Origin: Klebsiella pneumoniae
GTDB taxonomy: Bacteria; Pseudomonadota; Gammaproteobacteria; Pseudomonadales; Azotimanducaceae
DNA length: 64,000 bases
Assembly (NCBI GenBank): GCA_945861675.1
Contig: CAMAVY010000003.1
Coordinates: forward strand, 1 to 64,000
Direction of reading: 5' to 3'
Part shown: positions 45,489 to 54,441 of the stretch, piece by piece
How the letters are laid out: every line of letters begins with the position of its first letter
How positions within the stretch are numbered: position 1 is the stretch's first letter
The notes under the pieces: model-generated
Told to the model about the DNA's origin: nothing
The model's input: the letters and a program-made list of their open reading frames with translations, nothing else
Database searches by the model: none
Translations under genes and position numbers: made by a program

Positions 45489-46355
45489 CTAAGCGTTGGA
45501 TGACTTCAGCTGTCGCTGCAGTCGCCACTCGACCAGGCTCTTCAAGAGCAGCGTCACTACAGCGAGGAACGCCAGCAGCGACGCAGCCGCAAAGGCCGCC
45601 ACGAGGTTGTATTCGTTGTAAAGAATCTCGACGTGCAGCGGGATGGTGTTGGTCAGCCCGCGCACGTGGTCCGACACCACCGACACCGCGCCGAACTCGC
45701 CCATCGCCCGCGCGTTGCAGAGGATGACGCCGTACAGCAGTCCCCAGCGAATGTTCGGCAGCGTGACGTACCAGAATGTCTGCCAGCCATTGGCGCCTAG
45801 CGAGATGGCGGCCTCTTCTTCCTCTGTGCCCTGCTCCTGCATGAGTGGAATGAGTTCGCGAGCCACGAACGGCAACGTTACGAACATCGTCGCCAGCACA
45901 ATGCCGGGCACCGCGAAAATGATGCGGATGTCATGTTCGATCAGCCACTCGCCCCACCAGCCCTGCATGCCGAACAACATCACATAGGCAAGACCGGCCA
46001 CGACAGGCGAGACCGAGAACGGCAGATCGATGAGCGTGATCAGCAGGCTCTTGCCGCGGAACTCGAACTTGGCAATCGACCAGGCTGCAGCGATACCGAA
46101 CACCAGGTTCAGTGGTACCGAAATGAGCGCAGTCACCAGCGTGAGCTTGATCGCCGAGACGGCGATCGGATCGGACAGCACCGCGAGATAGGCCGACACC
46201 CCATCGCGAAACGCATAGCCGAACACCACCACCAGCGGCGCTGCGAGAAACACCAGCATGAACGCCACGGCCACGGCAATGAGCAGTACGCGCACTGGCG
46301 CGGACTCCTGGGTTGCAATGCGTGGTGTATAGGACGAGATCGTTGTGCTGCTCAT
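45489..46355 (-). CDS. cysW: sulfate ABC transporter permease CysW
   Basis: The 288-residue inner-membrane protein has six hydrophobic segments (for example [20 protein letters not shown] and [19 protein letters not shown]) and the permease motif [20 protein letters not shown], which contacts CysA. The stretch [14 protein letters not shown] is diagnostic of CysW. It pairs with CysT to form the channel. It is 15 bases downstream of cysT. Confidence 0.95.
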   Translation of the reverse strand: MSSTTISSYTPRIATQESAPVRVLLIAVAVAFMLVFLAAPLVVVFGYAFRDGVSAYLAVLSDPIAVSAIKLTLVTALISVPLNLVFGIAAAWSIAKFEFRGKSLLITLIDLPFSVSPVVAGLAYVMLFGMQGWWGEWLIEHDIRIIFAVPGIVLATMFVTLPFVARELIPLMQEQGTEEEEAAISLGANGWQTFWYVTLPNIRWGLLYGVILCNARAMGEFGAVSVVSDHVRGLTNTIPLHVEILYNEYNLVAAFAAASLLAFLAVVTLLLKSLVEWRLQRQLKSSNA

Positions 46356-46370
46356 TGAAACTACCTCAGC

Positions 46371-47198
46371 TCAACGGGAATGACGGACGCGCGTCCACCA
46401 CTGCAGCACGTTGATGCTGAGCAGCAGCGCGAAGGACACCAGCAGCAACGACACCGCGAGCGCAGTGGCGCCCGCGTAGTCGTACTGCTCGAGCTTGGTG
46501 ACGATGAGCAGCGGCGTGATCTCCGACACCATCGGTATGTTCCCTGCAATGAAGATGACCGAGCCGTACTCACCCAGCGCGCGTGCGAATGCCAATGCGA
46601 ACCCCGTGAGCAGCGCAGGTGTGAGCGCCGGCAGGATGACGCGGATGAAAGTCTGCAAACGCGTTGCGCCCAGGCTTGCGGCCGCCTCCTCGAGCTCGGG
46701 TTCGAACTCCTGCAACACCGGTTGCACCGTGCGCACCACGAACGGCAATCCGATAAACGTCAGCGCAACCACGACACCCAGCGGCGTGTAGGCCACCTTG
46801 ATGCCGGCCTGCGCCAACAGCTGCCCGAAGGGGCCCGTCTCGGCGTACAGCGCCGTGAGGCCGATGCCAGCTACAGCGGTCGGCAGCGCAAATGGCAGGT
46901 CGACCAATGCATCGAGCACGCGTCGGCCCGGAAACTCACAGCGCACGAGCACCCAGGCGATGAGCATGCCCATCACGGCGTTGATGCAGGCACCGATGAA
47001 CGCTGCACCGAAGCTGAGCCGATACGACGCCAGCACGCGGTCAGACGTGACTATGTCCCAGAACTCGCCGAATGTGAGCCCGGCCGCGCGTGCGAAGGTT
47101 GCCGAGAGCGGCAACAGCACGAGCAGGCCGAGGTAGAGCAAGGTAAAGCCGAGCGCGAGCGAGAAGCCCGGCAACACCGAATGACGACGCAGCAACAT
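46371..47198 (-). CDS. cysT: sulfate ABC transporter permease CysT (CysU)
   Basis: The 275-residue inner-membrane permease begins MLLRRHSVLPGFSLALGFT, the typical CysT start, and carries DLPFALPTAVAGIGLTALY, ELEEAAASLGATRLQTFIRV (the EAA loop that meets CysA) and ARALGEYGSVIFIAGN. With CysW it forms the sulfate channel. ATG 47198 is 13 bases after the stop of the binding protein gene. Confidence 0.95.
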   Translation of the reverse strand: MLLRRHSVLPGFSLALGFTLLYLGLLVLLPLSATFARAAGLTFGEFWDIVTSDRVLASYRLSFGAAFIGACINAVMGMLIAWVLVRCEFPGRRVLDALVDLPFALPTAVAGIGLTALYAETGPFGQLLAQAGIKVAYTPLGVVVALTFIGLPFVVRTVQPVLQEFEPELEEAAASLGATRLQTFIRVILPALTPALLTGFALAFARALGEYGSVIFIAGNIPMVSEITPLLIVTKLEQYDYAGATALAVSLLLVSFALLLSINVLQWWTRVRHSR

Positions 47199-47211
47199 GT
47201 TCGCTGTGCCA

Positions 47212-48270
47212 TCAACGGTTCGTGTAGATCTGATCGAACACACCGCCATCGGCGAAGAAGCGCGCCTGCGCTGCCTTCCAGCCGCCGAAGTCGGCATCGA
47301 TGGTCACCAGCTTCAGCTTCGGAAACTGCGCGCTGTAACGCGCCAGCACGGCGGGAGCGGTCGGCCGGAAGTAGTTCTTCGCGATGATCTCCTGTGCCAC
47401 CGGCGAGTACAGGTACTGCAGATAGGCCTGCGCCAGCGCGCGCGTGCCGTGCCGATCCGCCACGCGATCGACAACCGCCACAGGCGGTTCTGCGCGGATG
47501 CTCACCGACGGCACCACGATCTGCAGCTTGCCCTTGGTCTGGCGCACCGCAAGCAGTGCTTCGTTCTCCCAGGCGATCAGCACGTCACCAATACCGCGTT
47601 CGACAAACGTAATCGTTGAGCCGCGCGCGCCGGAATCGAGGATTGGCGCGTTCTTGTAGACCTTGCCCACGAACTGCTGCGCCTGTGCATCGCCGCCCAG
47701 CGCAGCGCGTGCGTAGGCCCAGGCCGCAAGGAAGTTCCAGCGCGCACCGCCCGAGGTCTTCGGGTTCGGCGTGATGACCGAGACACCAGGACGCGCAAGG
47801 TCGTTCCAGTCGCGAATCTTCTTCGGGTTGCCGGCCCGCACCAGCAACACGATGGTCGAGGTGTAGGGCGTGCTGTTGTGCGGCAGCCGCTTCTGCCAGT
47901 CCTTCGGAATGAGCCGGCCACGTTCGTGGATGGCGTCGATGTCGCCCGACAGCGCCAGCGTAACGACGTCGGCTTCCAGGCCATCGATGACACTGCGTGC
48001 CTGTTTGCCCGAACCGCCATGCGACTGCTGCACGGTGACAGCGCCTTTGCCTTGCGCTTGCCAGTACTTCGAGAACGTCGCGTTGTACGCCTCGAACAAC
48101 TCGCGCGTTGGGTCGTAGGAAACATTGAGCAGCGTGTTGTTTGCCGCCTGTGCGCTGAGCCCCGCGACCAGCGAGACCAACAGCACGCCGACAGCGGCAA
48201 TGCGCGCAGACCACCCACTGGATGACGAAGGGGATGACGAAGGGGAGCGACGAGCGATCGACATGAGCAT
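47212..48270 (-). CDS. sbp: periplasmic sulfate-binding protein
   Basis: The 352-residue protein captures sulfate in the periplasm and delivers it to CysTW. It has a signal peptide ([20 protein letters not shown]) after a serine-rich leader with a 12-bp duplication, then [70 protein letters not shown] and NYFRPT. All are typical of Sbp/CysP. ATG 48270 is five bases after AAGGA; ATG 48264 is also possible. It follows the porin gene by 35 bases. Confidence 0.95.
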   Translation of the reverse strand: MLMSIARRSPSSSPSSSSGWSARIAAVGVLLVSLVAGLSAQAANNTLLNVSYDPTRELFEAYNATFSKYWQAQGKGAVTVQQSHGGSGKQARSVIDGLEADVVTLALSGDIDAIHERGRLIPKDWQKRLPHNSTPYTSTIVLLVRAGNPKKIRDWNDLARPGVSVITPNPKTSGGARWNFLAAWAYARAALGGDAQAQQFVGKVYKNAPILDSGARGSTITFVERGIGDVLIAWENEALLAVRQTKGKLQIVVPSVSIRAEPPVAVVDRVADRHGTRALAQAYLQYLYSPVAQEIIAKNYFRPTAPAVLARYSAQFPKLKLVTIDADFGGWKAAQARFFADGGVFDQIYTNR

Positions 48271-48305
48271 GTGTTCCTTGGTGGAGTCGTTTGCGCGAGA
48301 CGGCA

Positions 48306-49715
48306 TCACCAGCTCACCTGCACACGGGTGAACAGGACCTTCTCGTCCGGGCGGTCGTTGTTGTTCCTGGCGCCACCGTCGAACGTGGTGTGCTCGTAGT
48401 CGAGCGACGCTTTGATGTTGCGGTTCAGATACCAGTTGATGCCGGCGGCCCAGGGCTGCGCGCTGTCGGCCGCGGTGGTGTTGTCCGCGAAGCCAAGCGT
48501 GAAGGCGTTGTCGTCCACGTTCAGCTTGCCGGCGCGCGCCACCAGTTCGATTGCGCCCCAGCCTTCGCTGCCCAGCGTGAAGGGATGTGTTGGATTGATG
48601 TTGCCGAACCTGGCTTCTTCGCCGGTCAACACGAAGATGCCCACGGCCTGCCAGGCATCGTTCGTGAGCTGTTCACGCGGCTTGGCGTTGGCCCCCGTGC
48701 TGACGCGAATGCTCGAGCGCACGTACTCGCCCAGCAGGCCGAACTGCTGCCAGTTCCAGGTCACCTGCGGCGAGATTCGATCCGTCTGGCCTTGCGCAAG
48801 CACGGTGTTCTTGAACGAGAAGAACGTGGCTTGCACAGGTGAGACGAAGCGCGGCAGGTCGCCGGTCGCTTTCTTGTCGCCGAACGAACCCGAGACCCCG
48901 AAGGACAGGTTCTGCAGCGGCGAGGTGCCGTTGATGAACGGCTGGAACATCACGCGCGCCGCCCATTCCTTGGGATCGGTGCCATCCACATCGCCGCTGC
49001 CGCCATCGGGCACGCCATTGAACCAACCTGCGGCGTAGCTCACCGTGCCGTCGAACAGATCGCCGAACGCCTGTACGCCGACATCTCGGTTGGGCACGAG
49101 GTTGGTCGGGAAACCGCGCTCAACCCACTTGAGCTCGGAACCCGATTGCAGGCGTTCAAGACCGACCGGCGGTTTGAACTTGCCGAAGCGCAGTTTGAAC
49201 TGCGGATCGAAGTTCGCGTCGATGTAGGCGTCCTGCACCGACTGCCTGCCCAGGCCGAAGTCGGCCATGAAGCGAAACGCGAACAGCTTGTCGATCGTGC
49301 CTTCGAAGATTGGCCGCACGCGGCGCATCTGGAACGTGTCGACTGCCTGGCCGTGATCGTCGAACAGAAAACGCGAGTCGGCCTGCATGTAGCCGCGGAT
49401 CTTCAGCTGATAGGCCTGATCGCGCGAGGTCAGCGAGAAGCCACTCGCGCCCGCAGCAACGACGGGCGTCGTGGCTTTGGCCGCGGCATCGTCTTCGGCT
49501 GCTGCTTCGTTGCGACGGCCCAGGATCGCCACCTGTTGCTCGAGCTCGGCGATGCGTTCCTCGAGCGTCTGCGCCGGCGCAGCAATGGGCGTTTCTTCGA
49601 GGGCAGGCTCAGCCTGTGCGGCGGGAAACGTGGGCAGGATGAACAGCAACGCGGCGCCCGCCAAGGCGACGGGCAGCCGTCTGTCGGCACGGCGTGTTGG
49701 AGTATTGGGCGACAT
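48306..49715 (-). CDS. OprO/OprP-type outer-membrane porin
   Basis: The 469-residue protein has a signal peptide, a short coiled coil ([19 protein letters not shown]) that may trimerise it, and a 16-strand barrel-like region with the phosphate-selective porin pattern: [59 protein letters not shown] and the C-terminal [10 protein letters not shown] ending in an aromatic residue for outer-membrane assembly. OprP/OprO take up phosphate or pyrophosphate. Here the gene is first in a sulfate-import operon, so it may admit sulfate (inference). A strong sigma-54 promoter lies 46 bases upstream of its start. Confidence 0.9.
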   Translation of the reverse strand: MSPNTPTRRADRRLPVALAGAALLFILPTFPAAQAEPALEETPIAAPAQTLEERIAELEQQVAILGRRNEAAAEDDAAAKATTPVVAAGASGFSLTSRDQAYQLKIRGYMQADSRFLFDDHGQAVDTFQMRRVRPIFEGTIDKLFAFRFMADFGLGRQSVQDAYIDANFDPQFKLRFGKFKPPVGLERLQSGSELKWVERGFPTNLVPNRDVGVQAFGDLFDGTVSYAAGWFNGVPDGGSGDVDGTDPKEWAARVMFQPFINGTSPLQNLSFGVSGSFGDKKATGDLPRFVSPVQATFFSFKNTVLAQGQTDRISPQVTWNWQQFGLLGEYVRSSIRVSTGANAKPREQLTNDAWQAVGIFVLTGEEARFGNINPTHPFTLGSEGWGAIELVARAGKLNVDDNAFTLGFADNTTAADSAQPWAAGINWYLNRNIKASLDYEHTTFDGGARNNNDRPDEKVLFTRVQVSW

Positions 49716-49760
49716 TCGTAGATCAAGCCTGACGCGTGTTGGTACGCAGGCAGGACTCAG

Positions 49761-49776
49761 AGCACTGCGCGTGCCA
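49761..49776 (-). promoter_or_regulatory. sigma-54 (-24/-12) promoter of the porin-sulfate operon
   Basis: On the minus strand the sequence is TGGCACGCGCAGTGCT. It matches the sigma-54 consensus TGGCAC-N5-TTGCW at every position except one T, with correct spacing between the GG and GC elements. Transcription would begin near 49750, giving a leader of about 35 bases before the porin ATG at 49715. A sigma-54 activator gene is divergently encoded next to it. The upstream palindrome-like GCTGG...CCAGC near 49810-49830 may be its binding site. Confidence 0.75.
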
Positions 49777-49917
49777 GACGGCCAGATGCCACGAAATATG
49801 AAGGTTTGGGGTGGCTGGCCGGCACGTACCAGCAAATAGCACCGTTATATGTACTGGCTTGCTGGCGCGACACCTGTCCCCGTGATATTTCACGCCCTCC
49901 AGACAGCGAGCGCGCCC

Positions 49918-51513
49918 ATGGCCACACGTAACGAACCCAACGCGCTCGCCCTCACGCTATGGCGCGAGGCCTGCAGGAACGTCGAGATCGGCGAGTTCAT
50001 TGCCAACATCGGCGCAACGCTGTGCAGCACCTTTGGATTGACGAGCGTTGTGCTGCGCGAGTTCGACCTGGCTGCTGGCGAGATCGTGACGCTGGCAAGC
50101 ACCCAACCAATCGCTGAAGAACGCCGCGCTGCAAGTGCAGCGGAACTGCGCCGCCTGCACCGTTGGGCCGAGGCCGGCGAGCTGTCGACCAGCCGGCAGG
50201 TGCGCGCACGCGAACCCGCGCTATTGCGGCTGTCCGGCGCAACGCATCCCGACGCCTGCCTATTCGGCGCGCTGGCTGGGGAACACGGTGCCCGCGGATT
50301 GTTGCTGCTGGAGCTGCCACCGCGCACCTCAACGGATGCTGCGCGGCGCGCCCAACTGCACGCACTGCTCGATGCGTTCTCGGCGGCACTGGACAACCAT
50401 CACCGCGTGCATGAGCTGGAAGCCCGGCGGGTGGCGGCGGAGGCGTCGCGCCAGCAGCTGGCATTGCGACTGGGGCGCGACCCGGACCACGAGCCGGTCA
50501 TCGGAATCGACGGCGGCATGCGTGACGTGATGGAGCGTGTGCGCCTCGTCCGTACGTCGGATGTACCGGTGTTGATCCTTGGCGAGACGGGCGCCGGCAA
50601 GGAGTTGGTGGCGCGCGAGATTCACAGCGGCTCGAAGCGCGCGAAGGCGCCCTTCCTGCGCGTGAACTGCGGCGCCATTCCGGTCGAACTCATCGACTCG
50701 GAATTGTTCGGTCACGAGAAGGGCGCGTTCACCGGCGCCAGCGCGCTGCGCAAAGGTTGGTTTGAACGCGCGGACAAAGGCACGCTGTTTCTGGATGAGA
50801 TCGGTGAGTTGCCGTTGGCAGCACAGGTGCGGCTGCTGCGTGTGCTGCAGGACGGCAACATTCAACGGGTGGGCGGTGAACAGTCTGTGCACGTGGACGT
50901 GCGCATCGTTGCGGCCACGCATCGCGATCTTCCGACGATGGTGCAGGACGGGCGCTTCCGCGCCGACCTGTGGTACCGCATCGCGACCTTTCCTGTTGTG
51001 TTGCCACCGTTGCGCGAACGTCGCGAGGACATTCCCGAACTTGCGCGGCACTTCGCAGAACGCGCGGCGGCGCGGTTCGGCTTGCGTGCGCAGCAACCGA
51101 GCGAGGAAGCCCTGGTGCTGCTCGCACGCTATGCCTGGCCGGGCAATGTGCGCGAGCTGCAGGCGGTCATCGATCGCGCCACGATTCTTGGCAATGGCGA
51201 ACGGCTTGAGATTGCGACTGCGCTTGGCATGCCGAGTATTCAGAGCGCGGCGGTGGACGGCCCGTCGCACACGGGATTGGTGCCGCAACTGTCTGAGCGG
51301 ATGCTGTCAGATGAACAGCTCGACGGCGCGCCGATCGCGACGCTCGATCAGGCCATGCGTACACACATCGAACGCGCGTTGCGCAGCTGCAACGGCCGCA
51401 TCGAAGGTCGCAACGGCGCGGCCACGCTGCTTGACATCAACCCGCATACGTTGCGCGCCCGTATGCGCAAGCTTGGTGTGGCCCGCAGCGCGGGTGCGCG
51501 CGGACCGGCTTAG
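49918..51513 (+). CDS. sigma-54-dependent transcriptional activator (GAF-AAA-Fis)
   Basis: The 531-residue protein has an N-terminal GAF-like sensor (about 1-190), an AAA+ domain (about 200-430) and a Fis-type DNA-binding helix-turn-helix at the end ([20 protein letters not shown]). The AAA+ domain has Walker A GETGAGKE, the sigma-54 contact loop GAFTGAS, Walker [14 protein letters not shown] and the arginine-finger region [10 protein letters not shown]. Domain order resembles NorR/FhlA-type activators. It is divergent from the porin/sulfate operon, whose promoter is sigma-54 dependent, so this is the probable regulator. The ligand is unknown. Its last 13 codons fall in a 75-bp repeat. Confidence 0.93.
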   Translation: MATRNEPNALALTLWREACRNVEIGEFIANIGATLCSTFGLTSVVLREFDLAAGEIVTLASTQPIAEERRAASAAELRRLHRWAEAGELSTSRQVRAREPALLRLSGATHPDACLFGALAGEHGARGLLLLELPPRTSTDAARRAQLHALLDAFSAALDNHHRVHELEARRVAAEASRQQLALRLGRDPDHEPVIGIDGGMRDVMERVRLVRTSDVPVLILGETGAGKELVAREIHSGSKRAKAPFLRVNCGAIPVELIDSELFGHEKGAFTGASALRKGWFERADKGTLFLDEIGELPLAAQVRLLRVLQDGNIQRVGGEQSVHVDVRIVAATHRDLPTMVQDGRFRADLWYRIATFPVVLPPLRERREDIPELARHFAERAAARFGLRAQQPSEEALVLLARYAWPGNVRELQAVIDRATILGNGERLEIATALGMPSIQSAAVDGPSHTGLVPQLSERMLSDEQLDGAPIATLDQAMRTHIERALRSCNGRIEGRNGAATLLDINPHTLRARMRKLGVARSAGARGPA

Positions 51514-51549
51514 TCCGATGCGGATGCGAGCCAGCCGCGCACGATCAGC
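51475..51549. repeat. 75-bp direct repeat, left copy
   Basis: This copy contains the end of the sigma-54 activator gene ([12 protein letters not shown] and its TAG) and, on the other strand, the last codons of a yqeY-like gene ([12 protein letters not shown] and stop). It matches 52355-52429 at 74 of 75 positions (C/T difference at 51540). Similarity extends about eight bases further left with two changes that are both synonymous for Lys-Leu. The two copies bracket an inserted toxin-antitoxin module. Confidence 0.9.
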
Positions 51550-51706
51550 AGTCTGGAGCGCTGACATCTGCCGGCGAATAGACGATCGTGCGCGCCGCGA
51601 CGAGCGTGTGCAGGTTCGACGCCCGAGGCAAGTTGCCGCGGGCAGGCGTCGCGACTGTAGTCTTGGCCGTCCCAAGTGAACCGTCTGCAAGCGCGAGGAA
51701 CCCACC

Positions 51707-51931
51707 TTGACCTCCCGAATCACGATCGATCCCGCGATCTGCCATGGCAAGCCCTGCATTCGCGGACTTCGCTATCCCGTCCAGGACGTGCTTGCCTGGC
51801 TCGCCAGCGGCATGTCGGTGGATGAGATCCTGGGCGACTACGCCGATCTCGAGCGCGAGGACATCCTTGCGGCACTCGACTACGCCGCCCGGCTCGCTCA
51901 CGTCAACCGTGTCGAACCGCTCGCAACGTGA
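51707..51931 (+). CDS. DUF433 antitoxin
   Basis: The 74-residue protein has ITIDPAICHGKPCIRGLRYP, VQDVLAWLASGMSVDEIL and DYADLEREDILAALDYAA, the complete DUF433 pattern, a winged-helix-like antitoxin of type II systems usually paired with DUF5615 PIN-like toxins. TTG 51707 is the start, seven bases after GAGGAA. Its stop overlaps the next frame's GTG (GTGA at 51928-51931). The gene is intact although its toxin partner is not. Confidence 0.9.
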   Translation: MTSRITIDPAICHGKPCIRGLRYPVQDVLAWLASGMSVDEILGDYADLEREDILAALDYAARLAHVNRVEPLAT

Positions 51932-52278
51932 AGCTGTTGATCGACGCCCAGTTGCCTGCGCGTTGCGCGCAATGGCTTGGTGCCATGGGGCACTAGGTTA
52001 CGCACACCCTGGAACTGCCGGACGGCAATCGCACGCCTGACGCTGATGTCGTGGCATGGGCAACCAGACACGACGCAGTCGTCGTCACCAAGGACAGCGA
52101 TTTCGTCCGGCACTTCATCCTCATCGGGAAGCCTTCGCTTCTGCTGGTTTCTACCGGAAACATCTCGAACTCCGAGCTGCAGTCACTGCTCGTCGCAAAC
52201 ATGGCCGCGGTGGAGTTCGCGTTTCGGTCAGCCCGCTTCGTCGAGCTGACCCGGTCTTCGCTGATCGTCCACCGATAG
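51928..52278 (+). pseudogene. DUF5615 PIN-like toxin inactivated by a nonsense codon
   Basis: From GTG 51928 the frame reads VKLLIDAQLPARCAQWLGAM, then GH, a TAG at 51994-51996, and continues VTHTLELPDGNRTPDADVV, AVVVTKDSDFVRHFIL, LLVSTGNISNSEL and FVELTRSSLIVHR. All conserved residues of DUF5615 (first-strand DAQLP, TKDSDF, STGNIS) are present on either side of the stop. A single base change from GAG would restore the protein. The toxin is therefore dead while its antitoxin survives, or it depends on readthrough. Confidence 0.85.
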
Positions 52279-52354
52279 GCGGCTCAAGCGCAGAGGGGCA
52301 GACGGCCGCCACATCTGCCAGAAACGCATCGCAACCCACGACCCCGGCAAACTC

Positions 52355-52429
52355 GGTGTGGCCCGCAGCGCGGGTGCGCGCGGACCGGCTTAGTCCGATG
52401 CGGATGCGAGCCAGCCGCGTACGATCAGC
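52355..52429. repeat. 75-bp direct repeat, right copy
   Basis: This copy supplies the actual 3' end of the yqeY-like gene on the minus strand. It also carries a useless duplicate of the sigma-54 activator end on the plus strand. The distance between copies is 880 bases. The arrangement implies that the two genes originally converged and overlapped at their stops, and that a segment was inserted with duplication of the junction. Confidence 0.9.
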
Positions 52430-52764
52430 GCCTCGGCACGCAGCTGTGCCGCCTTGGCGGATCCGCCAAGGCCTTCGTACAGGCTTGCGGCGGACTCGCG
52501 CTCGGTCGCCTCGCCTTCGATGATCGCGCGCAGTTCTGTGGGCGACGGCAGCCTGCGCGGCACTTCGCTGCTGGCTACTGCACCGTCGGTCGGTTCGCCG
52601 CTGCTTGCGTGCGCAGACGGCGCGATATCCACGGCATTTGTGTTGTCGAGCGCATGCAGCAATCCGCGCAGCGCGGGTACGGCGACGCCATCGCGCGCTT
52701 TCATCGCTGCCCGCAGCGCAACCGCGATCTGATCGCGCAGTGCATCCACACCCGCATCACTCAT
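52390..52764 (-). CDS. GatB/YqeY domain-like protein
   Basis: The 124-residue protein begins LRDQIAVALRAAMKARDGVA and continues VPALRGLLHALDNTNAV, then after a variable loop ELRAIIEGEATERESAASLY and LRAEALIVRGWL. This is the YqeY-type helical bundle also found at the end of GatB amidotransferase subunits, where it contacts tRNA. It is shorter than the usual about 148 residues and resembles the compact actinobacterial form. Its function is unknown. The C-terminus lies in the 75-bp repeat. It is preceded by a CPXCG gene with only a few bases between. Confidence 0.75.
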   Translation of the reverse strand: MSDAGVDALRDQIAVALRAAMKARDGVAVPALRGLLHALDNTNAVDIAPSAHASSGEPTDGAVASSEVPRRLPSPTELRAIIEGEATERESAASLYEGLGGSAKAAQLRAEALIVRGWLASASD

Positions 52765-52768
52765 CGCC

Positions 52769-52960
52769 TCACCCGTTCTCGGCAGTTGCAGTAACGAAGA
52801 TGCTCTCCTCATCTTCGATGTGCACATCCAGCACAATCGGCTGGCAGCACACGTGGCAGTCTTCGACATAGTTCTGCACAGGCTCGGAACAGTCGATCAG
52901 CAATGTGATGGACTCGCCGCAGTACGGACAATCGATGGCGTGTTCCTGCAGCAGATTCAC
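52769..52960 (-). CDS. CPXCG-motif cysteine-rich small protein
   Basis: The 63-residue protein has two cysteine pairs (CPYCG, and CHVCC in the middle) in the pattern of the CPXCG family, small zinc-binding proteins of unknown role that are common in gammaproteobacteria. The rest is acidic (VLDVHIEDEESIFV). GTG 52960 overlaps the gnd stop at 52957 by four bases, so it is translated with gnd. Confidence 0.85.
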   Translation of the reverse strand: MNLLQEHAIDCPYCGESITLLIDCSEPVQNYVEDCHVCCQPIVLDVHIEDEESIFVTATAENG

Positions 52961-54399
52961 GCAGCAGGCACCGGGGGTTTCCAGTTGCTGTGCTGTGTCA
53001 CGCCGGGTGCATCGATGCGCTCGTAGGTGTGGGCGCCGAAGTAGTCCCGTTGCGCCTGCAGCAGCGCAGCGCCGCCACGCGCCGTGGCAATGCTGTCGAT
53101 CCAGCTGAGGCTGGCGGCCAGGCCGGGTATGGCAATGCCGGCGGATACTGCGGCCATGACCACGCGCCGCCAGGCCGGCAACCGGCGCTTGAGCTCGCCG
53201 GTGAAGTAAGGCGCCAATACCAGCGACTCTGTACGGCCGTTGGCGAACGCCGTGCACACGTGGTCGAGAAAGCCGGCGCGGATGATGCAGCCCGCTGTCC
53301 AGATGCGTGCAACCTCGGCCAGATCGGTGCCGTAGTCCTTGACCGAGCTTGCACGCGCAAGCATTGCGAAGCCCTGGGCATAGCTGGCGATTTTGGCGCC
53401 GAACAATGCGTCGCGCAGATCGTCTGCTGTGATGCCGGGTGTCCGGCTGTCGGTGGTCGCACTGAGCTGGCTGCCCAGCACCGCGGCAACCGCGGTGCGC
53501 AAGCCGTGCTCGGAACTGACGATGCGTGCATCCACGGCGGTGGCGATGGTTGGAATGGCAACGCCAAATTCGGCCGCGGCCATCACCGTCCAACGACCGG
53601 TGCCTTTCTGGCCCGCGCGGTCGACCACCGCATCGAGCAGCAACTGCCCCGGCCGCTGCGGGTCCGGGGTGCGAAAGATGTCGGCGGTGATTTCGATCAG
53701 ATAACTCTCGAGTTCGCCTGCGTTCCAGGCGCTGAACGTATCGGCGATTGCGGCGGGAGTAAGCCCGAGCCCTGCGCGCAGCAAGGTCGCCGTTTCGGTG
53801 ATCAGCTGCATGTCGCCGTATTCAATGCCGTTGTGCACCATCTTCACGAAGTGCCCGGCGGAACCACGCCCGCAATGCGCAACGCACACGCCGCGCGGCC
53901 CGCGCGCAGCGATGCGCTCGAATGCGGGTTGCAGGCGCTGCCAGGCAACTTCGTCACCGCCCGGCATCATCGATGGCCCAAGCAGTGCACCCTCTTCGCC
54001 ACCGCTTACGCCCATGCCCACAAAGCGCCAGGGCTTGTCGGCCGCGTACAGCGCGCGTCGATCGGTGTCGGCATACAGGCTGTTGCCTGCATCGATGATG
54101 ATGTCGTCGGCATCCAGCAGCGGCTCGAGCGCATGGATGACTTCATCGACCGGCGATCCTGCAAGAATCATGAGCAGGATACGGCGCGGCCGTTCGAGGC
54201 TCTGCACGAAGCGCGCAAGGTCTGCGCTGGTGGTGAACTGCGCTTCGGGGTATTCCGCGGCAACGCTCAGCGCTTTCGCTGCGGTGCGATCCCAGATCGC
54301 CACCCGCAATCCATTGCGGGCGAAGTTGCGCGCCAGGCTCAGGCCCATTACGCCCATGCCTACAACACCTATTTCGCGTGTGCCGTTTGCGTCAGTCAT
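52957..54399 (-). CDS. gnd: 6-phosphogluconate dehydrogenase
   Basis: Gnd converts 6-phosphogluconate to ribulose 5-phosphate, CO2 and NADPH. The 480-residue protein has the dinucleotide motif GVVGMGVMGLSLARN, IIDAGNSLYADT, the substrate loop GMGVSGGEEGALLGPSMMPGG(D), catalytic Lys in HFVKMVHNGIEYGDMQ and DRAGQKGTGRW. The order zwf-pgl-gnd here gives the complete oxidative branch on one strand. The gene follows pgl by 42 bases. Confidence 0.95.
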   Translation of the reverse strand: MTDANGTREIGVVGMGVMGLSLARNFARNGLRVAIWDRTAAKALSVAAEYPEAQFTTSADLARFVQSLERPRRILLMILAGSPVDEVIHALEPLLDADDIIIDAGNSLYADTDRRALYAADKPWRFVGMGVSGGEEGALLGPSMMPGGDEVAWQRLQPAFERIAARGPRGVCVAHCGRGSAGHFVKMVHNGIEYGDMQLITETATLLRAGLGLTPAAIADTFSAWNAGELESYLIEITADIFRTPDPQRPGQLLLDAVVDRAGQKGTGRWTVMAAAEFGVAIPTIATAVDARIVSSEHGLRTAVAAVLGSQLSATTDSRTPGITADDLRDALFGAKIASYAQGFAMLARASSVKDYGTDLAEVARIWTAGCIIRAGFLDHVCTAFANGRTESLVLAPYFTGELKRRLPAWRRVVMAAVSAGIAIPGLAASLSWIDSIATARGGAALLQAQRDYFGAHTYERIDAPGVTQHSNWKPPVPAA

Positions 54400-54441
54400 G
54401 CATGCCTCAATTGATCGGGTTCGAAGTTTCCGATGCGCAGC

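Noticed and set aside
48291-49721. Plus-strand frames opposite the porin gene
   Set aside because: They are shadows of the porin coding sequence caused by high GC content, with no family similarity.
52769-53593. 274-residue minus-strand protein ending in the CPXCG motif
   Set aside because: The part before 52960 is the gnd gene read in another frame; only the last 63 residues belong to the CPXCG family.
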